Of a stretch of DNA of 44,276 bases, positions 41,387-44,276 are shown piece after piece (the first letter of the stretch is position 1; each line of letters starts with the position of its first letter). The stretch lies in assembly GCA_002469525.1 (NCBI GenBank), contig DKME01000110.1, forward strand, positions 42,796-87,071, read 5' to 3'. The position numbers and the translations under genes were made by a program. Source of the stretch: Actinobacteria bacterium UBA7422 (lineage in GTDB: Bacteria; Actinomycetota; Actinomycetes; S36-B12). The notes under the pieces are model-generated. The model did not search any database. It saw only the letters and a list, made by a program, of their open reading frames with translations, and was not told the origin of the DNA.

Positions 41387-42277
41387 GTGCCAAGTGTGAA
41401 CTTAGAGAGTTCCGAATTAATAATTCTTACCGGCATGAGCGGAGCAGGTCGAACTACGGCCGCGCGAGCGCTTGAAGACCTTGGCTGGTTTGTCATTGAC
41501 AACATCCCACCCTCACTGCTCTTGGAAGCACTCGAATTGGCGAGTAGAAGTTCTGATATTCAGAAAGTCGCAGTAGTGGTTGATACTCGTAGCCGCTCAC
41601 TATTCGCGCAGCTAAGTTCAGTCTTGGCGGATCTTTCACCGCGGGTGGGAAGCGTCACGATTGTATTCCTTGAGGCGACCGATGAAAGTCTTGTGCGTCG
41701 CTTCGAGTCATCGCGTAGGCCACATCCATTACAAAAGGATGAGGGGGCGAGGGATCATCGAATAATTGACGGGTTGGCACGTGAGCGGGAAATACTCGGA
41801 GATATTCGAGCTGTCGCAGACCTTGTGATTGACACAACTTCATTGAATGTCCACGATCTTCGTCGTCGCATTGAAGCGGCATTTGATTCAGACGAGGAGA
41901 GTGATTTTCACATTACCGTCCTGTCTTTCGGCTTCAAATATGGGATACCGGTGGACGCTGACATGGTTGCGGACGTACGGTTTCTTCCCAACCCTTATTG
42001 GGACGAACAATTGCGTCCGCTTACGGGTCAAGACCCAGCGGTTGCGGTCAGTGTCTTGGAACGTGAAGGAGCAGGTGACTTTCTCACCCATTTCCAAGAG
42101 TTGTTGGGAACAATGCGTGAAGGGTACCTGCGGGAAGGTAAGCGACTGGTTACCGTTGCGGTGGGGTGTACGGGTGGTAAGCATCGCAGTGTCGCCATGA
42201 CTGAAAAATTGGCAAAAATGCTGCGTGAGAAGGGACTTCAGGCGACAGTTTTCCATCGGGATCTCGGCCGTGAGTAG
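41387..42277 (+). CDS. rapZ: RapZ-family nucleotide-binding protein
   Basis: P-loop protein of the RapZ/YvcJ family, 296 residues. Walker A is TGMSGAGRTTAARAL (residues 13-27), followed by GWFVIDNIPPSLL, and the C-terminal domain shows SFGFKYGIPVDADMVADVRFLPNPYW and VGCTGGKHRSVAM. In E. coli the relative is an RNase adaptor for glmS control; in Gram-positives the role is less clear. GTG start has AGGAGG five bases upstream. It overlaps yvcK by eight bases. Confidence 0.95.
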   Translation: MPSVNLESSELIILTGMSGAGRTTAARALEDLGWFVIDNIPPSLLLEALELASRSSDIQKVAVVVDTRSRSLFAQLSSVLADLSPRVGSVTIVFLEATDESLVRRFESSRRPHPLQKDEGARDHRIIDGLAREREILGDIRAVADLVIDTTSLNVHDLRRRIEAAFDSDEESDFHITVLSFGFKYGIPVDADMVADVRFLPNPYWDEQLRPLTGQDPAVAVSVLEREGAGDFLTHFQELLGTMREGYLREGKRLVTVAVGCTGGKHRSVAMTEKLAKMLREKGLQATVFHRDLGRE

Positions 42278-43253
42278 TGCAAATTCCCCGGCGCGAGTAG
42301 TTGCATTTGGTGGAGGCCACGGATTGTCGGCAACGTTGCGAGCGGTAACTCAGTTGTTAGCAAGTAGAGAGATTTCGGACTTGACCGCAATAGTGGGAGT
42401 GTCCGACGACGGTGGGTCTAGCGGGAGAATCAGGACTGCATTCGATGTGATTCCGCCAGGTGATTTACGCATGGCCATCTGCTCGTTACTTCCTCAAGAC
42501 GAAGTGGGAGTGGAAGTTGGGTCGATTCTTCAATACCGATTTCCTGTAGGAGCGAGCAATAGTGGTCTTGAAGGGCACGTAGTGGGCAATATTTTGTTGA
42601 CCGCGCTGTGGAACAGCGGGATGTCGGCACAGCAGGGCCTTGACTTAGTGGGGAAGTTCTTTGGAGTGCGAGGAAGGGTACTGCCTTGCAGTTCCGAGCC
42701 CATTGATCTAGTAGCCACCATTGCAGGGATAAACCCAGCAGATCCAGCAGCCAGCGCAGAGGTGAGTGGACAAGTGGGAATTGCCACAACTACTGGCGTT
42801 GTTCAGCGAATTCGAGTACAACCAAGTGCTCCAGCAGTGTGTGAAGAATCAGTTGTGGCGATCTCTGAAGCAGACCTTCTCATTTTTGGCCCGGGTTCAT
42901 GGTTCACCTCGGTCGTACCTCCACTGCTAGTTCCAGGGATACGTAAATCAGTTATCAACAGTGCTGCACACCGAGTCTTGATAACGAATCTCTCCGAGCA
43001 GATTGGTGAGACAACAGGATTCACAGTTAGTGACTATTTGTCTTCATGGAAATCATTATTCAGTGACATTAGTCTCGATGCTGTTGTGGTGGACCCGAAT
43101 CACCATGGAGACCATGACGATTTGGAAAGGGCAGCGAATCTCCTCGGGGCCAAGGTGTTTAGGATTGACGTCGCGGCCGGCGGTGCAACCCATGATCCGA
43201 ACAAGTTGGCAAATGCGCTGCGCTTGGTAGCAACGGAATTAGGGAGCAAGTAA
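42270..43253 (+). CDS. yvcK: YvcK/CofD-like protein (gluconeogenesis factor family)
   Basis: A 327-residue Rossmann-like protein with the family's VVAFGGGHGLSATLRAV start, VGVSDDGGSSGRIR, and FGPGSWFTSVVPPLLV. In other bacteria YvcK proteins bind UDP-sugars and influence cell wall and carbon metabolism. The frame opens at 42225 inside rapZ, but the GTG at 42270 gives the usual N-terminus and only an eight-base overlap. The stop shares one base with the whiA start (TAATG). Confidence 0.94.
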   Translation: MSSANSPARVVAFGGGHGLSATLRAVTQLLASREISDLTAIVGVSDDGGSSGRIRTAFDVIPPGDLRMAICSLLPQDEVGVEVGSILQYRFPVGASNSGLEGHVVGNILLTALWNSGMSAQQGLDLVGKFFGVRGRVLPCSSEPIDLVATIAGINPADPAASAEVSGQVGIATTTGVVQRIRVQPSAPAVCEESVVAISEADLLIFGPGSWFTSVVPPLLVPGIRKSVINSAAHRVLITNLSEQIGETTGFTVSDYLSSWKSLFSDISLDAVVVDPNHHGDHDDLERAANLLGAKVFRIDVAAGGATHDPNKLANALRLVATELGSK

Positions 43254-44233
43254 TGGCAATGACCGCTGCGGTGAAAGACGAACTCAGTCGGGTCGATGTA
43301 ACTAAATCATGTTGTCGTAAAGCAGAAGTATCGACAATCCTGCGATTCGCAAGCGGGCTGCACATTATCAATCGTGCAATTGTCGTAGAAGCGGATCTTG
43401 ATACCGGTTCCGCAGCGCGGCGTTTACGCAAGGACATTTTTGATATTTATGGTCACGACAGTGAAATCGCACTCGTTCAAGGCACAGGAATCAAGAAAGG
43501 AACACGCTATCTGGTCCGTGTGGTTGTGGGTGGCGAAGCCCTAGCCCGCCAAACTGGAATCGTCGATGCGAGCGGGCGCCCAGTAAAAGGACTACCACCG
43601 GCCATTGTTGCTGGCGGAATGTGCGACTGTGAGTCAGCGTGGAGGGCGGCATTTTTAGCCCATGGTTCCCTCACTGAGCCCGGGCGGTCGTCTTCCCTTG
43701 AAATCACATGTCCAGGTCCAGAAGCAGCACTGGCACTTGTCGGTGCAGCCCGCCGACTGGGAATCACGTCGAAATCCCGTGAAGTGCGTGGAGTTGACCG
43801 CGTAGTCATACGAGACGGTGACGCAATTAGCGCCATGTTGACCAAGTTGGGTGCACACGATGCCATGATGGCGTGGGAAGAACGCAGAATGCGACGGGAA
43901 GTTCGAGCCACCGCTAATCGACTCGCAAATTTTGATGACGCGAATTTACGTCGATCGGCGCGTGCGGCCGTCGCAGCGGGAGCCCGTGTTCAGCGAGCAC
44001 TTGAAATTTTGGGTGAGGACGTCCCTGACCACTTGGTTGTTGCTGGCAGGTTACGCATGGAGCACCAACAGGCCAGCCTCGAGGAGTTAGGCGCATTGAG
44101 TGATCCCCCCATGACGAAAGACGCTATTGCCGGCCGCATTCGCCGACTCCTTGCATTGGCTGACAAAAAGGCCGAGGATTTGGGTATTCCAGACACAGAG
44201 GCGGCAGTAACAAGTTTGGAAGTTCAGCCGTAA
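43253..44233 (+). CDS. whiA: Sporulation/cell-division transcription regulator WhiA
   Basis: DNA-binding regulator of 326 residues, with a LAGLIDADG homing-endonuclease-like N-terminal domain (MTAAVKDELSRVDVTKSCCRK start, ALPPAIVAGGMCDCESAWR-type region) and a C-terminal helix-turn-helix domain (ASLEELGALSDPPMTKDAIAGRIRR). In Streptomyces it acts with WhiB in sporulation; in non-sporulating actinobacteria it is retained and tied to division. ATG start shares a base with the yvcK stop. The 43 bases after the stop hold no clear terminator; in related genomes gap usually follows. Confidence 0.96.
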   Translation: MAMTAAVKDELSRVDVTKSCCRKAEVSTILRFASGLHIINRAIVVEADLDTGSAARRLRKDIFDIYGHDSEIALVQGTGIKKGTRYLVRVVVGGEALARQTGIVDASGRPVKGLPPAIVAGGMCDCESAWRAAFLAHGSLTEPGRSSSLEITCPGPEAALALVGAARRLGITSKSREVRGVDRVVIRDGDAISAMLTKLGAHDAMMAWEERRMRREVRATANRLANFDDANLRRSARAAVAAGARVQRALEILGEDVPDHLVVAGRLRMEHQQASLEELGALSDPPMTKDAIAGRIRRLLALADKKAEDLGIPDTEAAVTSLEVQP

Positions 44234-44276
44234 CATTTTGGTAACCGCGAGTCGGGTATGTTTGCGCCATAGGCCA

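Noticed and set aside
42225..42269. Upstream start of yvcK inside rapZ
   Set aside because: The extra residues are basic and unlike the family; GTG at 42270 fits better.
42954..42962. DnaA-box-like TTATCAACA
   Set aside because: It lies within the yvcK coding region and departs from the consensus at a conserved position.
1..44276. CRISPR array, prophage, insertion sequence or defence island
   Set aside because: I saw no regularly spaced direct repeats, transposase, integrase, or defence-type genes; nearly all the sequence is accounted for by conserved core genes.

Overview
This 44.3 kb window is a contiguous, gene-dense piece of chromosome from a member of the Actinomycetota. The evidence is the gene order (rel, cyclophilin, hisS, aspS, rarA, alaS, ruvX, mltG and the aro genes, efp, nusB; then pdtaR, polA, rpsA, coaE, uvrB, uvrA; then uvrC, rapZ, yvcK, whiA), the presence of the actinobacterial regulators WhiA and PdtaR (receiver plus ANTAR), and the mix of leaderless and Shine-Dalgarno-led starts. 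Base composition looks close to balanced, unlike high-GC soil actinomycetes. Together with the tight packing this suggests a streamlined aquatic lineage, but I cannot place it below phylum.

Layout. Bases 1-2224: the 3' part of rel; the reading frame is open to the window edge, so the gene starts upstream. 2228-4476 (minus): a DUF349 protein and a membrane-anchored cyclophilin. 4608-12615 (plus): a metallo-hydrolase, hisS, aspS, rarA, a 66-residue protein and alaS. 12618-19927 (plus): ruvX, mltG, aroE, a prepilin peptidase, aroC, aroK, aroB, aroQ, efp and nusB, many overlapping by 1-4 bases. 19924-20501 (minus): a lipoprotein directly behind a tRNA with anticodon CAA and a short variable loop. 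20550-22673 (plus): pdtaR and a LivJ-type binding protein. 22826-26865 (minus): the matching livHMGF genes, converging on livJ. 27057-27515 (minus): a hotdog thioesterase. 27559-35473 (plus): polA, rpsA, coaE, uvrB and a TerC protein. 35494-36144 (minus): a second metallo-hydrolase. 36243-44233 (plus): uvrA, a Rieske lipoprotein, uvrC, rapZ, yvcK and whiA.

How the genes work together. There are four functional blocks: translation (three aminoacyl-tRNA synthetases, EF-P, S1, a tRNA, Rel as stringent-response enzyme); aromatic amino acid synthesis (aroE, C, K, B, Q); DNA repair (UvrA, UvrB, UvrC, Pol I, RarA, RuvX); and one amino-acid-type ABC importer split into two convergent transcription units. 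No gap between genes exceeds about 200 bases. There is no sign of prophage, insertion sequence, CRISPR array, restriction system or biosynthetic cluster.

No wholly new system is evident; this is mostly conserved core genome. The points most worth a second look are the CAA-anticodon tRNA without the long variable arm expected of leucine tRNAs and its 12-base coupling to a lipoprotein gene; the periplasmic domain fused to LivH and the acidic extension on LivF; a recurring promoter layout in which a TANNNT box lies six bases before the start codon; and an AspRS carrying the residues associated with relaxed tRNA specificity.
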